NCBI GenBank assembly: GCA_003168295.1
Contig: PMST01000157.1
Location: 1-9,343, forward strand
From: Actinomycetota bacterium
GTDB lineage: Bacteria; Actinomycetota; Actinomycetes; Streptosporangiales; Streptosporangiaceae
Length of the DNA: 9,343 bases
Direction: 5' to 3'
Shown here piece by piece: positions 1 to 7,035 of the stretch. The first letter of the stretch is position 1, and every line of letters begins with the position of its first letter. The notes under the pieces were generated by a model. It searched no databases and was not told where the DNA came from. It worked only from the letters and a program-made list of their open reading frames with translations. The position numbers and the translations under genes were made by a program.

Positions 1-1130
1 CCGTCGCCGGCGTGGAACACGTTGGCCACCCGGACGCCGGCCGCGTCCGCCAGCGACGCGATCGTGGCCAGCACGGCCCCCAGCGAGGTCCGCGGGACCA
101 CGCCGTCCTGCACGATGAACGACGGGCTGATCCGGCCCACCGCGGCGAAGGCGGACTTGCGCCCGGCCCAGATGACGGCGCGGTCGGCCGGGTCGTCGGC
201 CGCCCTGATCTCGGTCGCGCCCGCCGCTTCGCACAGGGCCCGCACGGTCGAGAGCTCGGCCTCGACCTCGGCGGCCGGGCCGTCCAGCTCGACGATCAGC
301 ACCGCCCCGGCCCCGGCCGGGTAGTTACAGTGCACCGCGGCCTCGGCCGCCGTGATGGACAGCGCGTCCATCATCTCGATGGCGGCGGGCACGATGCCCG
401 CCGCGATGATGTCGGAGACCGCCCGGCCGCCGTCGCTGGTGGTGGCGTAGGCGGCGAGCAGCGTGTGCACGACCTCGGGCAGCGGCAGCAGCTTGACCAC
501 GATCTTGGTGACGATGCCGAGCGTGCCCTCGGAGCCGGTGAACGCGCCGAGCAGGTCGTAGCCGGTGGTCACGCCGGTGCCGTCGCCGAGCCAGGTCAGC
601 TCGCCGGAAGGCGTGACGATCTCAAGCCCGGTCACGTGGTGCACGGTGAAGCCGTGCTTGAGGCAGTGCGCCCCGCCGGAGTTCTCCGCCACGTTGCCGC
701 CCACCGAGCAGACCACCTGGCTGGATGGGTCAGGCGCGTAGAACAGCCCGAACGGCGCCGCCGCCTTGCTCACGGACAGGTTGGTCACCCCGGGCTCGAT
801 GACGGCCCGGCGGCTCACCGGGTCGATCTCGAGGATCTTCCGCATCCGGGACATCACGATCAGGACGCCGCCGGCGTGCGGCATCGCGCCGCCGGACAGG
901 CCGGTGCCGCTGCCGCGGGCCACGAACGGCACCCGCGCCCGCGCGCACTCGGTCACCACCGCGGCCACCTCACCGGCCGAGCTCGGCAGCACCACCAGGG
1001 CCGGGACGCTGCGGTGCGCGGTCAGGCCGTCGCACTCGTAGGTCCGCAGCTCAAGCGGATCGGTAATGACGTTGCCGGCACCGCAGATATCCCTCATCCG
1101 CGGCACGAGCGCCTGGATGCTCCCCGCCAT
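1..1130 (-). CDS. glcD: Glycolate oxidase subunit GlcD, FAD-linked (3' end outside window)
   Basis: This gene reads leftward and is cut by the window edge after 376 codons; the family usually has about 460-500 residues. It should oxidise glycolate (or a similar 2-hydroxy acid such as D-lactate) to glyoxylate using FAD. Seen in the translation: an FAD-binding (VAO/PCMH-type) domain over about residues 40-215, with the pyrophosphate-binding stretch VARGSGTGLSGGA at 70-82, PDPSSQ at 133-138, the GlcD-typical GGNVAENSGG at 144-153 and TGSEGTLGIVT at 198-208. The C-terminal FAD-oxidase domain begins near 220, and the sequence ends in VFHAGDG, one residue before the expected Asn of HAGDGN. The ATG has a weak AGGCGG six bases ahead. 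It lies 69 bp downstream of aceB on the same strand, so cotranscription is likely. GlcE and GlcF partners, if present, are outside. A D-lactate dehydrogenase of the same family is the main alternative. Confidence 0.93.
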   Translation of the reverse strand, partial: MAGSIQALVPRMRDICGAGNVITDPLELRTYECDGLTAHRSVPALVVLPSSAGEVAAVVTECARARVPFVARGSGTGLSGGAMPHAGGVLIVMSRMRKILEIDPVSRRAVIEPGVTNLSVSKAAAPFGLFYAPDPSSQVVCSVGGNVAENSGGAHCLKHGFTVHHVTGLEIVTPSGELTWLGDGTGVTTGYDLLGAFTGSEGTLGIVTKIVVKLLPLPEVVHTLLAAYATTSDGGRAVSDIIAAGIVPAAIEMMDALSITAAEAAVHCNYPAGAGAVLIVELDGPAAEVEAELSTVRALCEAAGATEIRAADDPADRAVIWAGRKSAFAAVGRISPSFIVQDGVVPRTSLGAVLATIASLADAAGVRVANVFHAGD

Positions 1131-1199
1131 GTGGCACCGCCTAACTGCAAACCCGTTCCCTGATTGTCCCCATTTCCCGTTCCGGCGACCGCGAATCCC

Positions 1200-2804
1200 C
1201 TAGGGCATCCGCTCGTAGGCGGGGATGGTGAGAAAGTCGGCGAAGTCGTCGGCCAGGGCCACCTCGGTAAACAGCGCGACCGCCTGGCCGTATCGTTCCG
1301 CGTCGAAGTCCTCCCCGGTCAGCGCCCGGATCTTGGACAGCTCATCGTCGATGAGCCGCTCGACCAGGTCGCGCGTCACCAGCGTGCCGTCGTCCAGACG
1401 GACGTCGTTGTGGATCCACTGCCAGACCTGGGAGCGGGAGATCTCCGCCGTGGCCGCGTCCTCCATCAGGTTGAAGATGGCCACCGCCCCGTTGCCCCCC
1501 AGCCAGTTGGCCAGGTACTGCAGCGCGACGCTGATGTCGTTGCGCAGCCCCGCCTCGGTGATCACGCCGGGGGTCTTGCTCACCGCGAGCAGGTCCTGGG
1601 CGGTGACGCTGACGTCTTCGCGGAGCTTGCCGAGCTGGTTCGGGTTGGTGCCGAGGACGCCGTCGAAGATCTCCTGGCACAGCGGGACCAGGTCCGGGTG
1701 GGCGACCCAGGAGCCGTCGAAGCCGTCCTGGGACTCGCGCGTCTTGTCCTCCCTGACCTTCGCCATGGCCTTGGCGTTGACCTCAGCGTCGCGCCGGCTC
1801 GGGATGAACGCGGCCATGCCGCCCATCGCGTGCGCCCCGCGCCGGTGGCAGGTCTTGACCAGCAGCTCGGTGTAGGCGCGCATGAACGGCGCGGTCATCG
1901 TGACCGAGTTGCGCTCGGGCAAGACGAACTCGCGGCCCCGGGTGCGGAACTTCTTGATCACGCTGAACAGGTAGTCCCAGCGGCCCGCGTTCAGGCCCGC
2001 CGAATGGTCCCGCAGCTCGTACAGGATCTCTTCCATCTCGAACGCCGCCGGGATCGTCTCGATCAGCACCGTGGCCCGGATCGTGCCGCGCGGGATGCCG
2101 AGCGCGTCCTGGGCCAGGTTGAACGCGTCATTCCACAGCCGCGCCTCGAGGTGGCTCTCGTTCTTGGCCAGGTAGAAGTAGGGTCCCTTGCCCTTGTCCA
2201 GCTGGCGCTGCGCGCTGGCCGCCATGTACAGGCCGAAGTCGACCAGGCTGCCGGACGCCCGCTGGCCGTCGACCAGGATGTGCTTCTCGTCCAGGTGCCA
2301 GCCGCGCGGCCGGACCACGATCGTGGCCAGTTCGTCATCCGGGCGCAGCGCATATTCCTTGCCTTCGTCGCTGGCGTAGTCAATCGTCCGGTCCAGCGCG
2401 TCTTTGAGGTTGAGCTGGCCGGTGATCATGTTGTCCCACAGCGGGGTATTGGCGTCCTCGAAATCCGCCAGCCACACCTTAGCCCCGGAGTTGAGGGCAT
2501 TGATCGTCATTTTCTTGTCGGTCGGCCCGGTGATCTCGACCCGGCGGTCGATGAGGCCCGGTGCGGGCGATGCGACCCGCCAGCTCGGGTCGTCGCGGAT
2601 CGATTGCGTCTCGGGGAGAAAGTCGAGCATCTCCCCGCCGGAAAGCTGCGCCTGGCGGCGCCGGCGGGCGGCAAGCAACTCGGCCCGGCGCGGGCCGAGT
2701 TCGGCGTGCAGGACGGCGATTAGGTCGATGGCCTGCGGCGTCAGGATCTCGTCGTAGCGATCACCGTAGGGACCTGTGATCTCGACGCGTTCGGTTCCCG
2801 GCAT
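1200..2804 (-). CDS. aceB: Malate synthase A
   Basis: Malate synthase A condenses glyoxylate with acetyl-CoA to give malate and CoA, the second step of the glyoxylate bypass; it is a soluble Mg-dependent TIM-barrel enzyme. The 534-residue product matches the usual length (E. coli AceB has about 533). The family signature runs from about residue 265 as [17 protein letters not shown]. By position relative to the E. coli enzyme, the catalytic Arg is R167 in RPRGWH, the general base is D449 in [13 protein letters not shown], and the Mg ligands are E249 (LIET) and D277 (RWDY). All are present, so the enzyme looks functional. The start is set by a strong GGGAGGAG seven bases upstream. The stop is 69 bp from glcD, whose product glyoxylate this enzyme would consume. 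No isocitrate lyase (aceA) is in view. Confidence 0.98.
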   Translation of the reverse strand: MPGTERVEITGPYGDRYDEILTPQAIDLIAVLHAELGPRRAELLAARRRRQAQLSGGEMLDFLPETQSIRDDPSWRVASPAPGLIDRRVEITGPTDKKMTINALNSGAKVWLADFEDANTPLWDNMITGQLNLKDALDRTIDYASDEGKEYALRPDDELATIVVRPRGWHLDEKHILVDGQRASGSLVDFGLYMAASAQRQLDKGKGPYFYLAKNESHLEARLWNDAFNLAQDALGIPRGTIRATVLIETIPAAFEMEEILYELRDHSAGLNAGRWDYLFSVIKKFRTRGREFVLPERNSVTMTAPFMRAYTELLVKTCHRRGAHAMGGMAAFIPSRRDAEVNAKAMAKVREDKTRESQDGFDGSWVAHPDLVPLCQEIFDGVLGTNPNQLGKLREDVSVTAQDLLAVSKTPGVITEAGLRNDISVALQYLANWLGGNGAVAIFNLMEDAATAEISRSQVWQWIHNDVRLDDGTLVTRDLVERLIDDELSKIRALTGEDFDAERYGQAVALFTEVALADDFADFLTIPAYERMP

Positions 2805-2811
2805 GTCTGAA

Positions 2812-2819
2812 CTCCTCCC
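2812..2819 (-). promoter_or_regulatory. Strong ribosome binding site of aceB
   Basis: On the minus strand GGGAGGAG stands seven bases ahead of the aceB ATG. It is the best Shine-Dalgarno match in the window and fixes the start. Confidence 0.85.
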
Positions 2820-2832
2820 GACTCGTCCCTAC

Positions 2833-2838
2833 ATCCTA
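2833..2838 (-). promoter_or_regulatory. Candidate -10 box for aceB
   Basis: Minus-strand TAGGAT fits the actinobacterial TAnnnT -10 pattern and would start a transcript near 2826, leaving a leader of about 20 bases that still includes the ribosome binding site. No convincing -35 hexamer lies 16-18 bases upstream, so this is tentative. Confidence 0.3.
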
Positions 2839-3034
2839 GGCGCACGGCCGCGCCCCGATGCGGCCGGCTCAATCCAGAACGTAAACTCCAGCGCCCGGCA
2901 ATGGCACTTATCGCTATTTCTCGGAATGACCGCGACGCCAGGCGAGAAAAGAACTTTTGCCATTAGAGTCTGCGCTAATTCGTCGGCCGGCCGGTCAACG
3001 TCGGCCCGACAGGCCAGCTCCTCGAGGGCCGAAG

Positions 3035-3064
3035 TTACCGCGGGGCGGACCGAAGTGATAAAAT
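3035..3064 (+). promoter_or_regulatory. Candidate sigma-70-type promoter for helD
   Basis: TTACCG (3035-3040) and TAAAAT (3059-3064) are separated by 18 bases, a plausible -35/-10 pair in an AT-richer context. Transcription would begin near 3071. That would place the upstream ATG at 3068 outside the transcript and favour the start at 3140. Based on motif reading only. Confidence 0.4.
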
Positions 3065-3139
3065 TGGATGTCCCTGTCGCCGCATCCCGCAACCAACGCC
3101 AAACATCAATTAGAATTCAGCGAAAGTATACCAAGAAAT

Positions 3140-5404
3140 ATGACGCTTAGTCAAACCAATTCGGCCGACCCGGCGGCCGTTGGCGCCATCGGTCAGGAGC
3201 AGGCTTACCTCGATGTGCTTTATCGCCTGCTGGATGTGGCGAGGGAGCGGACCGAGCGGGCGCTCACCCAGACCCACGCCCGCGGCGCCGCGGGCGGCAC
3301 GTTCCAGGCCCGGGTAGAGCGCGAGGTCACGGCGGCCGAGCAAAGCTGGCGGCTGGCCCAGCTGAACGCGGTGGAACACGGCCTGTGCTTCGGCCGCACC
3401 GACGCTGAGCCCACCGCTGAGCGGGCGGGCACGTTGTATATCGGCCGGATCGGGCTGCGGGACGAGGACTACGAGCCGCGCCTTATCGATTGGCGCGCGC
3501 CGGCCGCCCAGCCCTTTTACGCCGCCACCCCGAGTGACCCGAACGGCTTGATCAGGCGCCGCCACATTTACACCAAGAATCGCACCGTCACCAGCGTCGA
3601 CGACGAGGTCTTCGACCTTGACCGGCTATCGGAACCGGACCGGAAAAGCCTGTCCGGCGAGGCCATGCTGATCGCCAGCATTACCGCCGGGCGCACCGGC
3701 CGGATGAGTGACGTCGTCGCCACCATTCAGGCCGAACAAGACCGGGTGATACGCGCGACCCTGGCGGGCGTGCTGGTGGTCCAGGGCGGCCCGGGCACCG
3801 GCAAGACGGTCGCGGCGCTGCACCGGGCCGCGTACCTGATGTACACGCACCGCCGGACCCTCGAGCGCCGCGGCGTCCTGGTCATCGGGCCGAACGCCAT
3901 CTTCCTCCGCTACATCAGCCAGGTGCTGCCGTCCCTCGGCGAGACCGACGTGGTGCTCAGCTCGATCGCCGAGCTCTTTCCCGGGGTCAAGGCGGCGCCC
4001 GATGACAATCCAGAAGCCGCCGTGGTCAAGGGCGACATCAAGATGGTGAACGTGCTCCGCCGCGCGGTGCGCAACTACCAGCAGGTGCCGTCCGGCGACC
4101 TGGAGATCACCGTCGACGGCCTGGCGATGACGGTGCCGAGGGAGCGCAGCGTGCGCGCCCGGGACCGGGCCCGGGGACTGCGCAAACCGCACAACGTGGC
4201 GCGCAAGGTGTTCATCACCGACATCCTCAGCGCGCTCGCCGCGGCCGAGGCGGCCGCCCTCGACCGCGACCTCGACCCCGAGGATATCCCGCTGGCCCGG
4301 GCCCGGCTGTGGGACGAGCCGCCGGTCCGGGCCGCGTTCGACGCACTGTGGCCGTTCCTGACCCCGCACCGGGTGGTCGCCGGGCTGCTCGCCGCGGAAG
4401 GTGCACTGCGCCGGGCCGCTCCTAGTTTTTCTGCCGCCGAACGAGCCTTGATCCTGCGTCCGGATACCCCTGACGCGTGGACCGTGGCGGACGTTCCGCT
4501 GCTTGACGAGGCGGCGCAGTTGCTCGGCATCGATGACTCGGCGGAAAAGGCCCGCCGCCGGGCCGCCGAGCGGGAACGCCGGGCCGAGGAGCAGTATGCC
4601 CAGGGGGTGCTCGAGATCACCGGGCTGGCCGACCAGGGTTTCGTGGACGCGGCCACGCTCGCAGAGTGGAACCGCGACGCCGGCCAGCAGCTCACCACGG
4701 CCGAACGAGCCTGGGCCGATCCCTCCTGGGCCTACGGCCACGTGATCGTGGACGAGGCGCAGGAGCTGTCCGCGATGGCGTGGCGGATGGTGATGCGCCG
4801 GATCCCGAGCCGGTCGCTGACGGTGGTCGGTGACGTGGCCCAGCGGGGGAGCGTGGCCGGGGCCCGCTCCTGGGCCGCGGTCCTGGACCCGTACGTCTCC
4901 GGCCGCTGGCACGAGGAACTGCTGACCGTCAACTACCGGACGCCCGCCGAGATCATGTGGGTAGCGGCCGACGTGCTGGCGTCAGTCGCCCCCGGCGAGC
5001 GCCCACCGGAGTCCGTCCGCGAAGAGGGCGTCCCCCCGCGCGCCGTCCACGGCCTGGCCCGGGTTCCCGAGGTGGTGACCGCCGAGCTCGCCGAGATGGG
5101 CGACGGCGGCAAGCTCGCGGTGATCGCGCCGGCGACGCGGATCGCGGAGCTGGCGCAGGCGATACCCGCGGCGGTTCCCGGCGACCGGCCCCAGGTACTC
5201 GACTCCGCGGTCGCGCTGCTGACCGTCAACCAGGCCAAGGGACTCGAATTCGACCGGGTGGTGCTGGTCGATCCGGCCGGGATACTCGCCCAGTCGCCCG
5301 TGGGCGGGCACGACCTCTACGTCGCCATCACCCGCGCCACCCACCGCCTCACCGTCGTCTACGACGGTGAGCTGCCCGCCTCGCTGCACCGCCTGGCCTC
5401 CTAG
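3140..5404 (+). CDS. helD: HelD-like RNA polymerase-recycling motor ATPase (UvrD-like helicase superfamily 1)
   Basis: The 754-residue product belongs to the HelD group of UvrD-like ATPases, which bind RNA polymerase and use ATP to free stalled or inactive complexes. Related HelR proteins displace rifampicin. Visible parts: an N-terminal helical, coiled-coil-like arm (about 10-75); the HelD-typical IDWRAPAAQPFYAAT (about 115-130) before the ATPase core; Walker A GGPGTGKT at 216-223; a long helical HelD-specific insertion including the charged run around 465-490; Walker B DEAQELS from 538; VGDVAQRGS about 563-571; VNYRTP about 597-602; VNQAKGLEFD at 696-705; and VAITRATHRL at 728-737. All helicase motifs are intact. 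The frame stays open to an ATG at 3068, but those 24 residues are not family-like. No clear Shine-Dalgarno precedes 3140. The patatin gene follows after 14 bases. Helicase activity proper is less likely than a transcription role. Confidence 0.9.
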   Translation: MTLSQTNSADPAAVGAIGQEQAYLDVLYRLLDVARERTERALTQTHARGAAGGTFQARVEREVTAAEQSWRLAQLNAVEHGLCFGRTDAEPTAERAGTLYIGRIGLRDEDYEPRLIDWRAPAAQPFYAATPSDPNGLIRRRHIYTKNRTVTSVDDEVFDLDRLSEPDRKSLSGEAMLIASITAGRTGRMSDVVATIQAEQDRVIRATLAGVLVVQGGPGTGKTVAALHRAAYLMYTHRRTLERRGVLVIGPNAIFLRYISQVLPSLGETDVVLSSIAELFPGVKAAPDDNPEAAVVKGDIKMVNVLRRAVRNYQQVPSGDLEITVDGLAMTVPRERSVRARDRARGLRKPHNVARKVFITDILSALAAAEAAALDRDLDPEDIPLARARLWDEPPVRAAFDALWPFLTPHRVVAGLLAAEGALRRAAPSFSAAERALILRPDTPDAWTVADVPLLDEAAQLLGIDDSAEKARRRAAERERRAEEQYAQGVLEITGLADQGFVDAATLAEWNRDAGQQLTTAERAWADPSWAYGHVIVDEAQELSAMAWRMVMRRIPSRSLTVVGDVAQRGSVAGARSWAAVLDPYVSGRWHEELLTVNYRTPAEIMWVAADVLASVAPGERPPESVREEGVPPRAVHGLARVPEVVTAELAEMGDGGKLAVIAPATRIAELAQAIPAAVPGDRPQVLDSAVALLTVNQAKGLEFDRVVLVDPAGILAQSPVGGHDLYVAITRATHRLTVVYDGELPASLHRLAS

Positions 5405-5445
5405 GGTGGCCCCTGAGCATGCCTCCTAGGGTGGCTCCCGAGCAT
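5396..5445 (+). repeat. 25-bp tandem duplication across the helD stop and patatin start
   Basis: Two adjacent 25-bp units, 5396-5420 and 5421-5445, match at 23 of 25 positions; they differ only at the sixteenth and nineteenth bases. Each unit contains CCTCCTAGGGTGG and ends in GAGCAT, completed to ATG by the next base. Unit 1 carries the last helD codons, its TAG stop, a GGGTGG stretch and the ATG at 5419. Unit 2 repeats all of this inside the first codons of the patatin gene, giving an out-of-frame ATG at 5444. The length is not a multiple of three, so the copy altered the frame relations at this junction. Confidence 0.95.
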
Positions 5446-6432
5446 GAGGTACTTCGGGTGCTGGCCGCCCGGGCCGGTACCGACGGCCGCCCGTACGGCG
5501 ACGGCCTGCGGGTGGCGCTGGCCATCGAGGGCGGCGGGATGCGCGGCGTCATCTCCGCTGGCATGGCCCTGGAGCTGCACGAACGCGGTCTGGTGCCCGC
5601 CTTCGACGCGGTCTACGGCGCCTCGGCCGGCGCGATCACCGGCGCCTGGCTGCTCAGCAGCCGGCCGGAAGGCCTGCTCGGCTGGACCGAGACCGCGTAC
5701 GCCAAGACGCTGATCCGCCGCTCCGGGCTGCTCCGCGGCCGGCCGGCCGTCGACGTCCGGTCGCTGATCGAGGAGCTGTACCAGACCACTTTCCCGATGG
5801 ACTTCGCCTCGGTGCTCGCCAGCCCGGTGGAGTATCACCCGCTGGCTACCGACGTGGTCACCGGGTCCTCGACCGACCTGCACCCGTTCGTCGGTAATCC
5901 CGCGGAGTTGCGGCTGGCCCTGCGCGCCAGCGCCGCGATGCCGCTGCTCGCCGGACCGCCGGTGACCTTCGCCGGCCGCCGCTTCTACGACGCGGGCGTG
6001 TCCGAGTCGGTCCCCTACCGCACCGCTCTCGCCCAGGGCGCCACGCACATCCTGGTGCTCCGCTCCCGCCGCGCCCCCCTGACCTGGCCGGACGCTGGTG
6101 CCCCGTCGCGTTCGGTCCGGCTGATCGCCCGCACCACCCTGCGCCGCGAGACCCCGGCCCTGCGCGCGACCTTCCTGGCCCGCGACGCCCGCCTAGCCGC
6201 CGACGACCGCCGCCTAGCCGCCTACCAGTCCGCGTCCGCCCCGTCTGACCTCGCTCCCGCCGGCAACGTCCCCGCGTCCGCCGCTGCCGCCGCCGCGTCC
6301 GTCCAGCCCGCCGTGTTCTCCATCCGCCCGGCCGCCGACTCGCCCGAGGTGAGTCGGCTGGCCACCGACGGAAAGCTGCTTCAGGCCGCGTTCGAGGCCG
6401 GCCGCGCCGCCACCCGCGCCGCCTTCGGTTGA
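5419..6432 (+). CDS. Patatin-like phospholipase / acyl hydrolase
   Basis: The 337-residue product is a patatin-family serine acyl hydrolase, which cleaves acyl esters such as phospholipids with a Ser-Asp dyad. Seen: the oxyanion-hole loop EGGGMRG at 37-43, the nucleophile elbow GASAG at 67-71 (Ser69), and the dyad Asp in YDAGVSES (Asp191). The family usually has DGG or DGA there; here it is DAG. There is no signal peptide or membrane segment, so it is probably cytoplasmic. Residues about 270-297 are an Ala/Ser/Pro-rich low-complexity insert before a helical tail. The ATG at 5419 lies 14 bases behind the helD stop with only GGGTGG as a weak ribosome binding site; the in-frame GTG at 5431 is a real alternative because the ATG comes from a local duplication. 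Coexpression with helD is likely. The natural substrate cannot be told. Confidence 0.9.
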   Translation: MPPRVAPEHEVLRVLAARAGTDGRPYGDGLRVALAIEGGGMRGVISAGMALELHERGLVPAFDAVYGASAGAITGAWLLSSRPEGLLGWTETAYAKTLIRRSGLLRGRPAVDVRSLIEELYQTTFPMDFASVLASPVEYHPLATDVVTGSSTDLHPFVGNPAELRLALRASAAMPLLAGPPVTFAGRRFYDAGVSESVPYRTALAQGATHILVLRSRRAPLTWPDAGAPSRSVRLIARTTLRRETPALRATFLARDARLAADDRRLAAYQSASAPSDLAPAGNVPASAAAAAASVQPAVFSIRPAADSPEVSRLATDGKLLQAAFEAGRAATRAAFG

Positions 6433-6436
6433 GTGT

Positions 6437-6476
6437 CCGCCACCGGCGGCACCCAGCAGCATCTCCCTGCTGGTTT
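6437..6476 (+). terminator. Probable terminator of the helD-patatin unit
   Basis: Two hairpins follow the patatin stop closely. The first has CCGCC (6437-6441) pairing with GGCGG (6445-6449). The second is a perfect 7-bp stem, CCAGCAG (6453-6459) with CTGCTGG (6467-6473) around a 7-base loop, followed by TTT. The short T-run is usual for high-GC actinobacteria. Confidence 0.6.
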
Positions 6477-6493
6477 CACGGGCACCGGCCCGG

Positions 6494-6540
6494 ATGCTTA
6501 TCCCAAAAATCGGGTAAATGTCCCTAATCCCTATAAACAG
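6494..6540. promoter_or_regulatory. AT-rich patch with promoter-like TATAAA and short dyads
   Basis: This patch is far richer in A and T than anything else nearby. It contains TATAAA at 6532-6537 on the plus strand without a good -35, an interrupted dyad GGGTAAATGTCCC (6512-6524) and CCCTATAAACAGGG (6529-6542 or so), again with complementary ends. It could be a promoter or operator, but no gene is correctly placed behind it in either direction. Confidence 0.35.
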
Positions 6541-6569
6541 GGCGCGTCCTAGTACTGCCACTCCTTGGT

Positions 6570-6631
6570 CGGACCGGCCCTATGTCCATCGGTCCGGTGG
6601 TATCCGGCCCTATGTTCCACCGGTCCGGTAG
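6570..6631. repeat. Pair of 27-28 bp direct repeats with internal dyad symmetry
   Basis: Copy A (6574-6600) and copy B (6604-6631) share CCGGCCCTATGT, then CCA, then CGGTCCGGT, with a period of 30 bp. B has one extra T and two substitutions. Inverted arms are laid over them: CGGACCG (6570-6576) can pair with CGGTCCG (6590-6596), and the ten bases 6591-6600 can pair with 6617-6626 with one mismatch. The arrangement resembles a tandem operator or a structured transcript. There is no third copy, so it is not a CRISPR array. Confidence 0.8.
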
Positions 6632-6801
6632 CCCCGAGGCCTCGCGGCGGCCGGAGCGGGCCGGGGAGAGGCTACGGCGGTTTCTCGTAGGGTTGGCGGG
6701 GGTGGAGGGGCTGCGGGGAATGATCCGGGCAGGACAATGCGGGGACAGCGGGCGAGACCATGGGAGGCAGCCGGCCTGGGGATCACGAGATTGGTGCTGC
6801 C

Positions 6802-7035
6802 CTACCAGGGGAGGGCGCCGTAGGCGCCTCGGGGACTCCACAGGTAGCCCCACACGGTGCCGCTGGGGCCAGAGGCGTCCAGAGTGGCCAGGTGCACGCT
6901 GACCTCCGCGCGCCTCCGCGGCCGAACGGAATCCGCTGTTGCCGTTGAGATCCGTCGCGGTGTACCCAGCTGACGCGCGGTCTCGAAGCCGATTCCCTTG
7001 TTGGCCCCGGTGATCAGGGCGATAGTCGTGTCCAT
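6802..7035 (-). pseudogene. Short-chain dehydrogenase/reductase (SDR) with large internal deletion and a frameshift
   Basis: Three pieces of a classical SDR, an NAD(P)-dependent Rossmann oxidoreductase, can be read on the minus strand. From the ATG at 7035 the first 24 residues are a normal N terminus with the cofactor loop TGANKGIG and ETARQLG. At 6967-6964 the sequence jumps, in another frame, to GYTATDLNGNSGFRSAAE, the usual segment near the SDR C terminus. At about 6907-6915, in a GCGCGC run, one extra base shifts back to the first frame, which continues as AEVSVHLATL, then GTVWGYLW and a natural end in YGALPW. About 160 of roughly 235 codons, including the YxxxK active site, are missing. 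The 77-codon frame stays open only by chance of the two shifts. It is divergent to an MmyB-type remnant, its usual partner. A sequencing error could explain the one-base shift but not the deletion. Confidence 0.87.

Larger units (their letters stand above)
2805..3139. other. Divergent intergenic region between aceB and helD
   Basis: These 335 bases separate two divergently read units. The stretch is visibly richer in A and T than the flanking genes, especially 2880-2990 and 3055-3160. Open frames on both strands cross it, but they use TTG or weak starts, lack a ribosome binding site and show no recognisable family, so I treat it as regulatory. It holds the aceB ribosome binding site, a possible aceB -10 box and a possible helD promoter. 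I looked for the rifampicin-associated element, the inverted repeat known upstream of inducible helR genes, and did not see one. Confidence 0.6.
6433..6801. other. Noncoding region between patatin and the SDR remnant
   Basis: No recognisable gene lies in these 369 bases. Open frames on both strands give Arg/Pro/Gly-rich translations typical of chance frames in GC-rich DNA. The region holds, in order, the terminator hairpins, an AT-rich patch with a TATAAA box and short dyads (6494-6540), two direct repeats of about 28 bp (6574-6631), and a G-rich stretch (6632-6801) that includes GAGGCCTC and a short CTACG/CGTAG stem. Nothing else stands out. Confidence 0.6.

Noticed and set aside
12..1163. 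383-codon plus-strand open frame opposite glcD
   Set aside because: Its translation is Arg/Gly/His-rich with no family features; the opposite strand encodes a clear GlcD. It is a GC-driven shadow frame.
1152..1183. Repeated CCCGTTCC in the aceB-glcD gap
   Set aside because: Two eight-base copies 24 bases apart are easily expected by chance and show no dyad.
1164..2723. 519-codon plus-strand open frame opposite aceB
   Set aside because: Shadow of malate synthase A, whose catalytic residues are all intact on the minus strand.
2829..3092. 87-codon minus-strand ORF directly upstream of aceB
   Set aside because: It starts with TTG, has no ribosome binding site, mixed third-position composition and no family resemblance. 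A real small gene is not excluded but I cannot support it.
3068..3139. 24-residue N-terminal extension of HelD from the ATG at 3068
   Set aside because: Residues are unlike HelD family N termini, the DNA is AT-rich noncoding in character, and a promoter candidate would start transcription after this ATG.
3626..4912. 428-codon minus-strand open frame inside helD
   Set aside because: Antisense shadow; the plus strand holds all helicase motifs in order.
5444..5713. 89-codon ORF starting at the second ATG of the junction duplication
   Set aside because: It overlaps the patatin gene out of frame and has no domain; the catalytic motifs are in the 5419 frame.
6574..6631. CRISPR-like repeats
   Set aside because: Only two copies, a three-base gap instead of a spacer, and no cas genes.
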